This document shows, piece by piece, positions 47,997-57,064 of a DNA stretch of 57,064 nt. Where the stretch lies: contig JAJXUG010000025.1 in NCBI GenBank assembly GCA_021783095.1, forward strand, positions 1-57,064. The letters run 5' to 3'. The notes beneath the pieces were generated by a model. That model had not been told where the DNA came from. It made no database searches and worked only from the letters and a program-made list of their open reading frames with translations. The stretch comes from Chloroflexota bacterium (GTDB lineage Bacteria; Chloroflexota; Limnocylindria; Limnocylindrales; CSP1-4). Positions within the stretch are counted from its first letter, which is position 1. Each line of letters starts with the position of its first letter. Made by a program: the position numbers and the translations under genes.

Positions 47997-48002
47997 TAGC
48001 CT
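47997..48002 (+). promoter_or_regulatory. -10 box of a near-leaderless transcript for the helicase
   Basis: TAGCCT ends six bases before the GTG at 48009, with no ribosome site between. Confidence 0.4.
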
Positions 48003-48008
48003 TCGGGC

Positions 48009-50114
48009 GTGCCTCGACTCGACCCGGCGGGCCTGCTCGCCGACCTCGACCCAGAACAGCGTGAGGCCGTGCTCGCGACGAGCGGCCCGGTTGCGATCCT
48101 CGCCGGCGCCGGCTCCGGCAAGACACGGGTGATCAGCCGACGCGCGGCCTACGCGATCGCCACGGAGGCCGTCCGGCCCGACCAAGTCCTGATCGTCACG
48201 TTCACCGACAAGGCGGCTGGCGAGATGGTGGCCCGCCTGCGCGATCTCGGGCTGCCGGGCGTCGCCGCTCGCACGTTCCACGCCCAGGCGCTCAGCCAGC
48301 TGCGCCACTTCTGGCCAGGCCGCCACGACGGGCAGTCCCTGCCGGAGCTGCTCGACGCCAAGCTCCCGATGATCGGCCGCCTCGCCCGGCAGCTGCCCGG
48401 CCACTACCGCTTCACCCCTGCCAAGGACCTCGCCGACGAGATCGAATGGGCGAAGTCGCGGCGCATCCCGCCGCGCGGGTACGGGGCCGCGGCCGAGGGA
48501 TCCGGGCGAGAGCCGCCGATCCCAGAGGACCTGTTCGTTCGCGTCTACGACGGCTACGAGCGCGCCAAGGTCCGGGCGGGCAGGATCGACTTCGACGACC
48601 TCCTGCTCGAGACGATCGCGCTGCTGGAGACCGACGAGGCCGCCGCAGCCCTCGTCCGCGCCCGCAAGTCGTGGTTCAGCGTGGACGAGTACCAGGACAC
48701 GAACCCGCTGCAGCAGCGCCTGCTGGAGCTGTGGCTGGGCGACCGGCGGGACCTGTGCGTGGTCGGGGACGAGGACCAGACCATCTACACCTTCACCGGC
48801 GCCACGTCGGGCTTCCTCACGACGTTCGCCCAGCGCTGGCCGGGCGCGCGCGAGGTGGCCCTCATCCGGAACTACCGCTCGTCCCCGCAGGTGCTCGCGC
48901 TCGCGAACCGGCTGCTGGCGGGAGACGGCCGGGCCAAGCGGCTTGTCCCCACGCGCCAAGCGGGTCCCGAGCCGGTCATCGCGCGCCACGCAAGCGACCA
49001 GGCGGAGCTCGATGCGCTCGTCGGCTGGATTTCAACGCGAGTTCGCTCGGGCACGGAGCCAGCCGAGATCGCCGTGCTGGTGCGGGTCAATGCGCAGCTC
49101 GTCCCGATCGAGGCGGCCCTGACCCGGGCCGGCATCGCCTACCAGGTGCGGGGCGTGCCCTTCTATCAGCGCTCGGAGGTCCGCGGGGCGCTCGCGGTGG
49201 TCCGGCGGATGGCTGGTTCGACGGGACAGGCGGCGAGGCTCCGCGGCGCCGAGCTGGCGGCCGAGGTGGAGGCACGCTGGCGGCGCGAACTCGGGCTCGA
49301 GGACGATGCCGTGGCGGCGGGCGAGCGGGGTGACGAGGCCCGGGAGCGGCAGGCGTCGCTGGACACGCTGCTCGCGATCGTCGAGGCGCGCCTGGACGAC
49401 GACCCCGCCGCGGACGCCACGAACGTGCTGGCCGAGCTCGAGGCGCGGGCCGCCGCTGAGCGCGACGGGTCGGCCGACGGCGTGAACCTGCTCACGTACC
49501 ACCGCGCGAAGGGTCTCGAGTGGGACGCCGTGGCCCTGCCGTCGCTCGAGGAGGGCCTGCTGCCGATCCGCCAGGCGGGCGAGGACGCCGACGCCCTGGC
49601 CGAGGAGCGCAGGCTGCTGTACGTCGGGCTCACCCGGGCCCGCGTGCACCTCCTCCTGTCGTGGGCCGAGATGCGCGCCGGCCGGGCCGGTGGCGAAGGG
49701 CGACGGCGGCCAAGCCGATTCCTGGCAGCGGTTCGGGCCCCGGTCGCGACGCCCGGGCGCGCGGGGCGCCAGAGCCGGACGACGGCGGGCTCGTCAGCCG
49801 ACGCGGGAGGGCGGCAGAAGAACGGCGCCACGTCAGCGAGGGCATCGTCCGCCGGCGACCCGGTGTTCGAGGCCCTCCGCGCCTGGCGGCTCGAGAAGGC
49901 CCGCGAGCTCGCGCAGCCGCCCTACGTGATCGCCCACGACACGACGCTCGCGGCGCTCGCCGAGGCGCGGCCGGGCTCGCTCGAGGCGCTCTGGCGGGTC
50001 AAGGGGATTGGGCCCAGCAAGGCGGACCGGTTCGGGGCGGAGATCCTCGCGGTTGTGGCGCGCATCGTCGCGGAGGAAGGCGACGAGGAGGCCGCCCGCT
50101 CCGAGGGCGGCTGA
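48009..50114 (+). CDS. UvrD/PcrA-like superfamily 1 DNA helicase with HRDC domain
   Basis: 701 residues from a GTG. Helicase motifs: Walker A AGAGSGKTRV (about 33), TFTDKAA, motif II VDEYQDTN (DExQ type), GDEDQTIYTFTGA, RNYRSS, NLLTYHRAKGLEWDAV and VGLTRAR. The region between motifs IV and V is shorter than in PcrA. A basic low-complexity linker leads to a C-terminal HRDC domain (about 615-690). The layout resembles actinobacterial UvrD2. It unwinds DNA 3' to 5' in repair. Followed by a strong hairpin. Confidence 0.9.
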   Translation: MPRLDPAGLLADLDPEQREAVLATSGPVAILAGAGSGKTRVISRRAAYAIATEAVRPDQVLIVTFTDKAAGEMVARLRDLGLPGVAARTFHAQALSQLRHFWPGRHDGQSLPELLDAKLPMIGRLARQLPGHYRFTPAKDLADEIEWAKSRRIPPRGYGAAAEGSGREPPIPEDLFVRVYDGYERAKVRAGRIDFDDLLLETIALLETDEAAAALVRARKSWFSVDEYQDTNPLQQRLLELWLGDRRDLCVVGDEDQTIYTFTGATSGFLTTFAQRWPGAREVALIRNYRSSPQVLALANRLLAGDGRAKRLVPTRQAGPEPVIARHASDQAELDALVGWISTRVRSGTEPAEIAVLVRVNAQLVPIEAALTRAGIAYQVRGVPFYQRSEVRGALAVVRRMAGSTGQAARLRGAELAAEVEARWRRELGLEDDAVAAGERGDEARERQASLDTLLAIVEARLDDDPAADATNVLAELEARAAAERDGSADGVNLLTYHRAKGLEWDAVALPSLEEGLLPIRQAGEDADALAEERRLLYVGLTRARVHLLLSWAEMRAGRAGGEGRRRPSRFLAAVRAPVATPGRAGRQSRTTAGSSADAGGRQKNGATSARASSAGDPVFEALRAWRLEKARELAQPPYVIAHDTTLAALAEARPGSLEALWRVKGIGPSKADRFGAEILAVVARIVAEEGDEEAARSEGG

Positions 50115-50153
50115 CTGGGCGTCGCGAGATCGACGAGACGTGCCGGAAATGAC

Positions 50154-50180
50154 GACGCCGCCGGTGGAACCGGCGGCGTC
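50154..50180. terminator. Bidirectional terminator
   Basis: A perfect 12-base stem, GACGCCGCCGGT / ACCGGCGGCGTC, with a three-base loop between two convergent genes (helicase stop at 50114, ABC-2 permease stop at 50203). Confidence 0.7.
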
Positions 50181-50202
50181 CTGTCGCGCGCGGCTGCCCT
50201 GG

Positions 50203-50996
50203 CTAGGCGGCGAGGTCTCGATGGCGGAAGGCCCAGATCGCTGCGAGCCACCCAGCGAGGGCGATGACCGCGAACAGCGCGAAGTCGAACACCGGGACCA
50301 CGCCGTTGTCGATCAGCGGCGTGGTCCGGAAGTGGTCCCAGGCCGAGATCGGCGCGATCCAGGCCCAGTCCTTGGACACCTGGGTCACGACGAAGACGGC
50401 GTACATCGCGATCACCACCCCGCCGATGACCCCCGACGACCGGGCGCGACTGAGCGTGGCAACCGACAGCAGCGTGGTGGCGCCGGCCAGCGCACAGCCG
50501 AACACGAACGAGAGGAGGCCGGCGAGCGCGAACCCGGCGACGTCGAACACGGTGCCCGTGGCGGCGGCGGCGATCCAGAGGCCGGCCACCACCGCGACGG
50601 CCAGGATCGCCATCACGATCACCTGGGCGACGATGTTGGCGGTCAGGTAGCCAGTTCGGGAGAGCGGCGTCGCGAGCGGCAGATCGAGGAAGCCCCGGTC
50701 GAGGTCCGCGGCCACAGCCCGGGTGCCGAGCAGCAGTGCCGCCGCCGTCGCGATGATGGGCCACAGCCAGCTGCCGATGTAGGTGGTGAAGAAGATGCCC
50801 GGGTCGGACAGCACGCCCGTCATCCCGAAGGCAGCGAGGAACTCCTTGGGGAACGTCTGCATGTACTCGCTCATCAGGGCGTCGTTTGCCTTGAGGACCG
50901 GGTACATCGCGCCCATGATCGCCCCGTAGCCGGCGACCACGACGGCGAGCCAGATGGCGAGCGCCCGGCTGCGACGGAGCTCGAGGCGGAACGCGG

Positions 50997-51000
<4 letters not shown>
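50203..51000 (-). CDS. ABC-2-type exporter permease
   Basis: 265 residues from the ATG overlapping the ATPase stop. Six membrane helices with the first after RLELRRSRALAIWL; includes PLATPLSRTGYLTANIVAQV. It forms the pore of a two-gene exporter with the ATPase upstream. Substrate unknown; drugs, peptides or lipids are typical. Confidence 0.85.
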
Positions 51001-51923
<923 letters not shown>

Positions 51924-52166
51924 GGGTGCCTCCCATGGCTGTCGCGACGCCACGCTGCGTCGCCCCGCCGCGCCCGTCGTCCGACGCGCCCTGCTCCGGC
52001 GGACATGTCGGGACCGTCCGTCGTGGATCGGTGGGATGGTCGCCTCGAGCCGCAGCGCGGAGAGGGGCCGTCTGGCCCGATCGAACGGTGTGCGCGTCCC
52101 AATCGGGTATGACCGCCGGATGGCCACACCCCTCATCGCAGGCGCCCGCGGATCGCGGGGATCGAA

Positions 52167-52195
52167 CCGCCCCGCCGGCGACGCCGGCGGGGCGG
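52167..52195 (-). terminator. Terminator of the MarR-ABC operon
   Basis: A perfect 12-base stem, CCGCCCCGCCGG / CCGGCGGGGCGG, with a five-base loop, 22 bases past the stop of the last ABC gene on the minus strand. It is followed by TTCG rather than a T-run. Confidence 0.65.
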
Positions 52196-52217
52196 AGAAG
52201 TGAGGAAAGGCCGCGGG

Positions 52218-54272
52218 CTATGCCACCGGGTCGAGCGCCTCCTCGAACTGGCTGGCGTAGAGCTCGTGGTAGAAGCCGCGCTGGGCCAACAGCTCTTCGT
52301 GCGTACCCTTCTCGACGATCCGCCCATCGCGCATCACCAGGATCATGTCCGCATCGCGGATCGTGGACAGGCGGTGCGCGATGACGAAGGACGTCCGGCC
52401 CTCCATCAGCCGGGCCATCGCCCGCTGGATGAGGACCTCGGTGCGCGTGTCGACCGACGAGGTCGCCTCGTCGAGGATGAGGACCGGCGGGTCGGCGAGG
52501 AACGCCCGGGCGATCGTGAGCAACTGCTTCTCGCCGGCCGACGTGTTCGTCGCGTCGTCGTCGAGGATGGTCTCGTAGCCGTCGGGCAGCGTCTTGACGA
52601 AGTGGTCGACGTGGGCGGCCTCGGCCGCCTCGTGGAAGCGTTCCTCGCAGACTTCGCTGTCGCAGCCGTACGTGATGTTCTCGCGGATCGTGCCCTTGAA
52701 CAGCCATGTGTCCTGGAGGACCATCCCGAAGGTCTTGCGCAGGTTGTCCCGCGTGAGCGTCCGGGTGTCGTGCCCGTCCACCGTGATCCGGCCGCGGTCC
52801 ACGTCGTAGAAGCGCATCAGCAGGTTCACGAGCGTGGTCTTGCCGGCGCCGGTCGGGCCGACGATGGCCACGGTCTGGCCCGGCTCCACCGCCAGGTCCA
52901 GGTCCTCGATCAGCGGCTTGTCAGGCAGGTAGCGGAACGAGACGTCCTCGAAGGTCACGCGCCCCTCGGCGGGCTCCTTGAGCAGCGCCGGCTGCGCCGG
53001 GTCGGGGATCTCCTCCGCCTCGTCGAGGAGCTCGAACACGCGCTCGGCCGATGCGACGGCGCTCTGGAGCACGTTGGCGATCGAGGCCGCCTGAACGATC
53101 GGGAACGTGAACTGGCGCGAGTACGAGATGAACGCGGTCACGTCGCCCAGGGTCATCGTGCCGGTGGCCACGCGCACGCCGCCGATCACCGCGATCGCGA
53201 CGTAGTTGAGGTTCGACACGAACTGCATCGTGGGCTGGATCAGGCCCGAGATGAACTGGGCCCGCCAGGACGCGTCGTAGAGCGCTTCGTTGCGCTCGTC
53301 GAAGACCTCGATGGCCTCCTCCTGGCGCCCGAACAGCTTCACGATCGCGTGGCCGGTGTGCATCTCCTCCACGTGCCCGTTGAGCGTGCCCGTCCGGTCC
53401 CACTGGGCCGCGAACTGCACCTGCGAGCGCTTGGCGATGAACATCGTGACGACCACCGAGACGGGCACCACGAGCACCGAGATCGCCGCCAGCTCCCAGC
53501 TGATCGTGAGCATCATGATCAGCATCCCGACCACGGTCAGCACCGAGGTGATCAGCTGGGTCAGGCTCTGCTGGAGCGTCTGGCTGATGTTGTCGATGTC
53601 GTTGGTGACCCGGGACAGGATGTCGCCCCGCGACTCGCGGTCGAAGTAGGACAGGGGCAGGCGGCCGAGCTTCTCGGACACCTTGCCGCGCATGCGGTAG
53701 ACGGTCCGCTGGGTGACCCCGGCCATGATGTAGGCCTGGCCCCACGAGAAGAGCGCGCTGGCGATGTAGATGGCGGTGACCGTGGCCAGGATCGTCGTGA
53801 GCTTGGCGAAGTTGATGCCGATGCCGGCCAGCAGGTCGGGGTAGGCAGTCAGCATGTCGATGTAGGTCTTGTTCCCGGTCTGCTTGGCCAGCGCGACGAG
53901 CTGGTCGTGCGACAGCCCCGCGGCCTGCGGGAACTGCTGTCCGAGCTGGTTGCCGAGGAATCCGGTGAACACGACGTTCATGGCGTTGCCCAGGATCCTG
54001 GGCCCGATGACCGAGAGCACGACGCTCACGACCGCGAGCGCGATGACCAGCGCGATCTTCGGCGACTCAGGCCGGAGCTCCCGCACCAGCCGTCGGAACG
54101 AGGGCCCGAAGTTCTTGGACTTCGCGCCGCCCATGCCCATGCCCATGCCCATCGGGCCGCCGCCGCCCGGGCCGCGTCCGCGACCCGGCCCGAAGCCGAC
54201 CCCGCCGGGACGGGCGCCCGGAGCCATGCCGCCGCCGGCGTTGCCGTCGGGCCGTGCCGTCGGGCCGCTCAT
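52218..54272 (-). CDS. Heterodimeric ABC exporter subunit with canonical ATP site
   Basis: 684 residues; the ATG overlaps the stop of the upstream ABC gene. An N-terminal Gly/Met/Pro-rich tail (about 1-50, with GPMGMGMGMGG) precedes six membrane helices and an ABC domain. Walker A GPTGAGKTT, Walker B VLILDEATSSVD with the catalytic Glu, but a degenerate signature NTSAGEKQLL in place of LSGGQ. This is the pattern of the catalytic partner in heterodimers such as TM287/288 or BmrCD. Pairs with the next gene upstream. Confidence 0.9.
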   Translation of the reverse strand: MSGPTARPDGNAGGGMAPGARPGGVGFGPGRGRGPGGGGPMGMGMGMGGAKSKNFGPSFRRLVRELRPESPKIALVIALAVVSVVLSVIGPRILGNAMNVVFTGFLGNQLGQQFPQAAGLSHDQLVALAKQTGNKTYIDMLTAYPDLLAGIGINFAKLTTILATVTAIYIASALFSWGQAYIMAGVTQRTVYRMRGKVSEKLGRLPLSYFDRESRGDILSRVTNDIDNISQTLQQSLTQLITSVLTVVGMLIMMLTISWELAAISVLVVPVSVVVTMFIAKRSQVQFAAQWDRTGTLNGHVEEMHTGHAIVKLFGRQEEAIEVFDERNEALYDASWRAQFISGLIQPTMQFVSNLNYVAIAVIGGVRVATGTMTLGDVTAFISYSRQFTFPIVQAASIANVLQSAVASAERVFELLDEAEEIPDPAQPALLKEPAEGRVTFEDVSFRYLPDKPLIEDLDLAVEPGQTVAIVGPTGAGKTTLVNLLMRFYDVDRGRITVDGHDTRTLTRDNLRKTFGMVLQDTWLFKGTIRENITYGCDSEVCEERFHEAAEAAHVDHFVKTLPDGYETILDDDATNTSAGEKQLLTIARAFLADPPVLILDEATSSVDTRTEVLIQRAMARLMEGRTSFVIAHRLSTIRDADMILVMRDGRIVEKGTHEELLAQRGFYHELYASQFEEALDPVA

Positions 54273-55996
54273 GCCACTTCCTCCTCGGTGACCTGGGACA
54301 GCACGATCTCGCGGTAGGTCTCGCAGCTGGCCATCAGCTCGCTGTGGGTTCCGACGCCGGCGACCCGCCCCTCGTCGAGGACCACGATCTGGTCCGCGTG
54401 GAGGATCGTGCCGACGCGCTGCGCGACGATGATCACGGTCGCCTCCCCGAGTTCCCGGGCGAGCGCTGCGCGGAGGCGGGCGTCCGTGCGGAAGTCGAGC
54501 GCTGAGAAGCTGTCGTCGAAGACGTAGATGTCGGGGCGCCGCACGAGCGCCCGCGCGATGGCGAGCCGCTGGCGCTGGCCGCCCGAGACGTTGGTGCCGC
54601 CCTGGGAGATCGGCGACTCGAGGCCATCGTCCATCTCGGCCACGAAGTCCTTGCCCTGGGCGATGTCGAGCGCCCTCCACAGGGCGGCGTCATCGGCCTG
54701 CTCGTCGCCGTAGCGCAGGTTGGACGCGATCGTGCCGCCGAACAGGTACGCCTTCTGCGGGATCATGCCGATCCGCCGCCACAGGTCCTGGCGGTCGAAC
54801 GCCCGCACGTCCACGCCGTCAACGAGCACGCTGCCCGCCGTCGCGTCGTACAGGCGCGGGATGAGGTTGATGAGCGTGGACTTGCCGCTGCCCGTGGAGC
54901 CCACGATCGCGGTTGTCTCGCCCGGGCTCGCGGTGAAGCTGATCCCGTGCAGGACGGGCTCCTCGGCGCCCGGGTAACTGAACGAGACGTCGCGGAACTC
55001 CATGTGGCCGGAGCGCCGGGGCGAGACCGGGTCCGCGGGGTCTGCGATCGAGGGCACGGTGTCCAGGACCTCGTTGATGCGGCCGGCCGACACCTGGGCG
55101 CGCGGCACCATCACCAGCATCAGGGTGGCCCCGAGGACCGAGAACAGCACCAGCATGATGTACTGCAGGAACGCGGTCAGGTTGCCGATGGGCATGCCGC
55201 CCGAGTCCACGCGGACACCGCCGAAGTAGGTCACCGCGATCTGGCTCAGGTTCATGATCAGGAAGATCGTGGGCATCGTGATCGCGAACAGCCGGTTGAC
55301 CGAGAGCGCGGTGTCCATCAGGTCGTGGCTGGCCTCGTCGAAGCGCTCCTCCTCGTGGCGCGTCCGCACGAACGCCCGGATGACGCGCACGCCCGAGAGG
55401 GTCTCGCGCATGACCAGGTTGATCTGGTCGATCTTCTTCTGCATGACCCGGAACAGGGGAATCGCACGGGACATGACGATGCCCACCACGATCAGCAGGA
55501 TGGGGACGATGACCACCAGGATCCCCGTGAGCGGGACGTCCTGGCGCAGGGCCATGATCACGCCGCCGATGATCATCATGGGCGCGGACAGCATCATGAC
55601 CATCGCCATCAGGACGACCTGCTGGACCTGCTGCACGTCGTTCGTGTTCCGCGTGATCAGGCTCGCGGCGCCGAAGTGGTTGACCTCGACCTGGCTGAAG
55701 GTCTCGACCTTGCGGAAGATGGCATGCCGGACGTTGCGGCCGAGGCCCATCGCCACACGCGCCGAGAAGAACACCATCACAAACGAGCCGAGCATCAGCC
55801 CGAAGGTGACCAGGAGCATGAAGCCGCCGGTCCGCACGATGTAGTCGGTGTTGCCCTTCACCACGCCGTTGTTGATGATGTCCGCCTGGAGTTCGGGCAG
55901 GTAGAGGTTGGCCAGCGACTGGCCGAGCAGGAGCAGGAGGACGAGCGCGACTGACCCCTTGTAGGGTCCGAGTTGGCGCCGCAGGAGTCGGATCAA
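54269..55996 (-). CDS. Heterodimeric ABC exporter subunit with degenerate ATP site
   Basis: 575 residues from a TTG that overlaps the MarR stop (TTGA). Six membrane helices, then an ABC domain: Walker A GSTGSGKSTLI, canonical signature VSGGQRQRLAIARAL, but Walker B reads IYVFDDSFSALD, with Asp where the catalytic Glu should be. Its signature completes the working site of the partner while its own site is inactive, as known for asymmetric exporters. Multidrug or lipid export is likely. Confidence 0.9.
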   Translation of the reverse strand: MIRLLRRQLGPYKGSVALVLLLLLGQSLANLYLPELQADIINNGVVKGNTDYIVRTGGFMLLVTFGLMLGSFVMVFFSARVAMGLGRNVRHAIFRKVETFSQVEVNHFGAASLITRNTNDVQQVQQVVLMAMVMMLSAPMMIIGGVIMALRQDVPLTGILVVIVPILLIVVGIVMSRAIPLFRVMQKKIDQINLVMRETLSGVRVIRAFVRTRHEEERFDEASHDLMDTALSVNRLFAITMPTIFLIMNLSQIAVTYFGGVRVDSGGMPIGNLTAFLQYIMLVLFSVLGATLMLVMVPRAQVSAGRINEVLDTVPSIADPADPVSPRRSGHMEFRDVSFSYPGAEEPVLHGISFTASPGETTAIVGSTGSGKSTLINLIPRLYDATAGSVLVDGVDVRAFDRQDLWRRIGMIPQKAYLFGGTIASNLRYGDEQADDAALWRALDIAQGKDFVAEMDDGLESPISQGGTNVSGGQRQRLAIARALVRRPDIYVFDDSFSALDFRTDARLRAALARELGEATVIIVAQRVGTILHADQIVVLDEGRVAGVGTHSELMASCETYREIVLSQVTEEEVA

Positions 55997-56475
55997 CGGG
56001 GTGCCTCCGAACTGTCGGGTGGCGTGGACGGGGCTTTGGGAAACAGGGCCTCTCGGGCGCGGCGCATGGCGCGCATCCCCTGGAGGAGCGCCGCGGCGTC
56101 CTCGTCGGCGAGGGTGTCCAGCAGGGAGACGAGCTTGTCTCGGCGCTCGGTCGCGACGCTCGCGATCAGGCCCTCGCCCTGCGGGGTGAGCACGACCCGG
56201 ACGATCCGGCGATCCTCGGCGGCGCGCTCGCGGGCGACGAGGCCGCGCTGCTCCATGCGGTCCACGATCCCCGTGGCGCTGGCCTGGGAGACGTCGAGGA
56301 GCTCCGCGAGGCGGTTCATCGGCAGCGGGCCCTCGCCCGAGAGCACGAACAGCACGTTGAGGTGGACGAGGCTCATCCGACCGCCGGGCCAGTGGCGCAT
56401 CTGGCGCAGATGGCCTTCCGGCGTGATCGAGGCGAGCTCGTCGAGGAGCGACTGGCGAAGATCTGGGGCGAGCAT
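55993..56475 (-). CDS. MarR-family transcriptional regulator
   Basis: 160 residues. Winged HTH: LNVLFVLSGEGPLPMNRLAELLDVSQASATGIV, then DRMEQRGLVARERAAEDRRIVRVVLTPQGEGL, the classic MarR wing. First gene of the MarR-ABC-ABC operon, so it probably represses the exporter until a drug binds. A palindrome pair lies about 30 bases upstream of its start. The ATG lacks an obvious ribosome site. Confidence 0.9.
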   Translation of the reverse strand: MLAPDLRQSLLDELASITPEGHLRQMRHWPGGRMSLVHLNVLFVLSGEGPLPMNRLAELLDVSQASATGIVDRMEQRGLVARERAAEDRRIVRVVLTPQGEGLIASVATERRDKLVSLLDTLADEDAAALLQGMRAMRRAREALFPKAPSTPPDSSEAPR

Positions 56476-56504
56476 GGGAGGTGGCGTTGGCCCTTCGCTA
56501 GATG

Positions 56505-56533
56505 TAGATGATCATCAGATCCAGATGATCAAT
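56505..56533 (-). promoter_or_regulatory. Probable MarR operator and promoter
   Basis: GATGATCATC (56507-56516, perfect palindrome) and AGATGATCA (56523-56531) share ATGATCA with GATC centres 17 bases apart. On the minus strand TTGATC at 56533-56528 may be the -35. A repressor bound here would block the promoter. Confidence 0.55.
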
Positions 56534-57048
56534 GTGACGTGAAGGATATGGCCATGATCGGCCGTTGTCCAGCGGCCGATGGGTGGGGGCGTCAACGCGC
56601 AGGCTGGCAGGGGAATGTGCGCATCCTGTGCGGGGCGTGTGCAGATCGTGGGGGAGCCGGCGCGGCGCCGCTCGCAACGTGGTCTCCGCCGCCTGGGCCG
56701 TGAGGGCCGCTGATCGGCGCCAGTGTCCCGGTGCGCCGGTCCCCCGCCGGCAGCGTCGCGCCGGCTGAGTCGCGTCAGGGTCAGGAGCGCCTCCCGCGCG
56801 CACCGGCCACGACCCGGACCCCCGGCCCGTGCCGTCGCCCGCGCACGAAGCCGCCCGGGGCGAGTCCAGCGCGACTCAGCCGACGGCGCGCGGCGGGGGC
56901 CCCGGGCGGCAGCCGGCGGGCGACTTCAGGGACGGGACGCTAGGTGGCTGGTGTGAAACGCGCGTTCTGAGGGGCTGACGGGCAGGCTCGGGCGCAGATA
57001 CGATTCTCTCCGGCAGCCGTTGCCGAGCTGACCGGGAGGAGCACACCG
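56534..57048. other. Intergenic region without a recognisable gene
   Basis: About 515 bases between the MarR operator and the last gene. Short open frames on both strands are Arg/Pro-rich. Near its end a weak promoter may be TGACGG (56976-56981), a 17-base spacer and TACGAT (56999-57004). Confidence 0.4.
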
Positions 57049-57064
57049 ATGTCGCAGGGACCCG
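57049..57064 (+). CDS. Start of a further gene (cut by window end)
   Basis: ATG at 57049 after a good ribosome site, GGGAGGA (57034-57040), followed by MSQGP. Only five codons are visible, so no product can be named. Confidence 0.5.

Larger units (their letters stand above)
47723..48008. other. Intergenic region with a tandem repeat and no gene
   Basis: Between the aldo/keto reductase hairpin and the helicase gene. It contains a duplicated 26-base unit (47822-47873) and, at its end, the helicase promoter. Open frames here are low-complexity and lack ribosome sites. Confidence 0.45.

Noticed and set aside
52141..52199. tRNA-like GGTTCGATCCCC on the minus strand
   Set aside because: The preceding bases form a terminator stem and no cloverleaf with acceptor or anticodon arms can be drawn.

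Overview
The window is very GC-rich, gene-dense bacterial chromosome. GTG and TTG starts are common, and stop/start overlaps (ATGA, GTGA, TTGA) link genes in operons. Several promoters have a TANNNT box only 6 to 9 bases before the start codon. Lipoprotein and zinc-ribbon envelope proteins and the overall gene content suggest a Chloroflexota lineage (Limnocylindria-like), with actinobacteria as the alternative. This placement is inferred from style, not from a marker gene. I found no rRNA, tRNA, insertion sequence or Cas gene.

Layout. Bases 1-4000 hold three envelope or secreted proteins: a zinc-ribbon membrane protein, an SH3-like protein and a C39-like papain-fold protein. Bases 4000-14800 are mostly housekeeping: a zinc alcohol dehydrogenase, PEP carboxylase, a GAF histidine kinase with an OmpR-type regulator, a gene-poor stretch with an array of 20-base palindromes, an Na+/H+ antiporter, an atypical SDR and a DapA-family lyase. 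Bases 15000-30230 form a myo-inositol locus: iolB, a transaldolase-family gene and iolA; a LacI regulator with an IolE-like and a Gfo/Idh gene; iolG; iolD with iolE; and a ribose-type ABC importer.

Bases 30345-42246 form a second sugar/one-carbon locus. It holds a polyol-type dehydrogenase, a second LacI regulator, an internally shortened Gfo/Idh protein, a corrinoid-binding protein, a UroD-fold methyltransferase, another IolE-like barrel, an AEC transporter, fhs, folD, a hydroxypyruvate-isomerase-like barrel and a pterin-binding (DHPS-fold) methyltransferase. Bases 42400-57064 hold a Cys/Met PLP enzyme, an epimerase, a SIMPL protein, Vsr, an aldo/keto reductase, a UvrD-like helicase with HRDC tail, an ABC-2 exporter, a MarR regulator with a heterodimeric ABC exporter, and the first codons of one more gene.

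Working together. Five copies of a near-palindrome, GYAAWCGWTTRC, each lie just downstream of a promoter: before iolB, the first LacI gene, iolD, the importer and the 40.9 kb barrel gene. They define one LacI regulon for uptake and breakdown of inositol. The second locus contains what a corrinoid-dependent demethylase needs: MT1, corrinoid protein, MT2 and a folD/fhs route to formate. I propose that it removes O-methyl groups from methylated inositols or sugars, such as plant pinitol or ononitol, and feeds the freed polyol into the inositol pathway. This is inference. IolC, IolJ, MetF and a corrinoid reactivase are not in the window. Two decayed genes (a transketolase tail and a Gfo/Idh gene with a missing middle) show that the locus has been remodelled.
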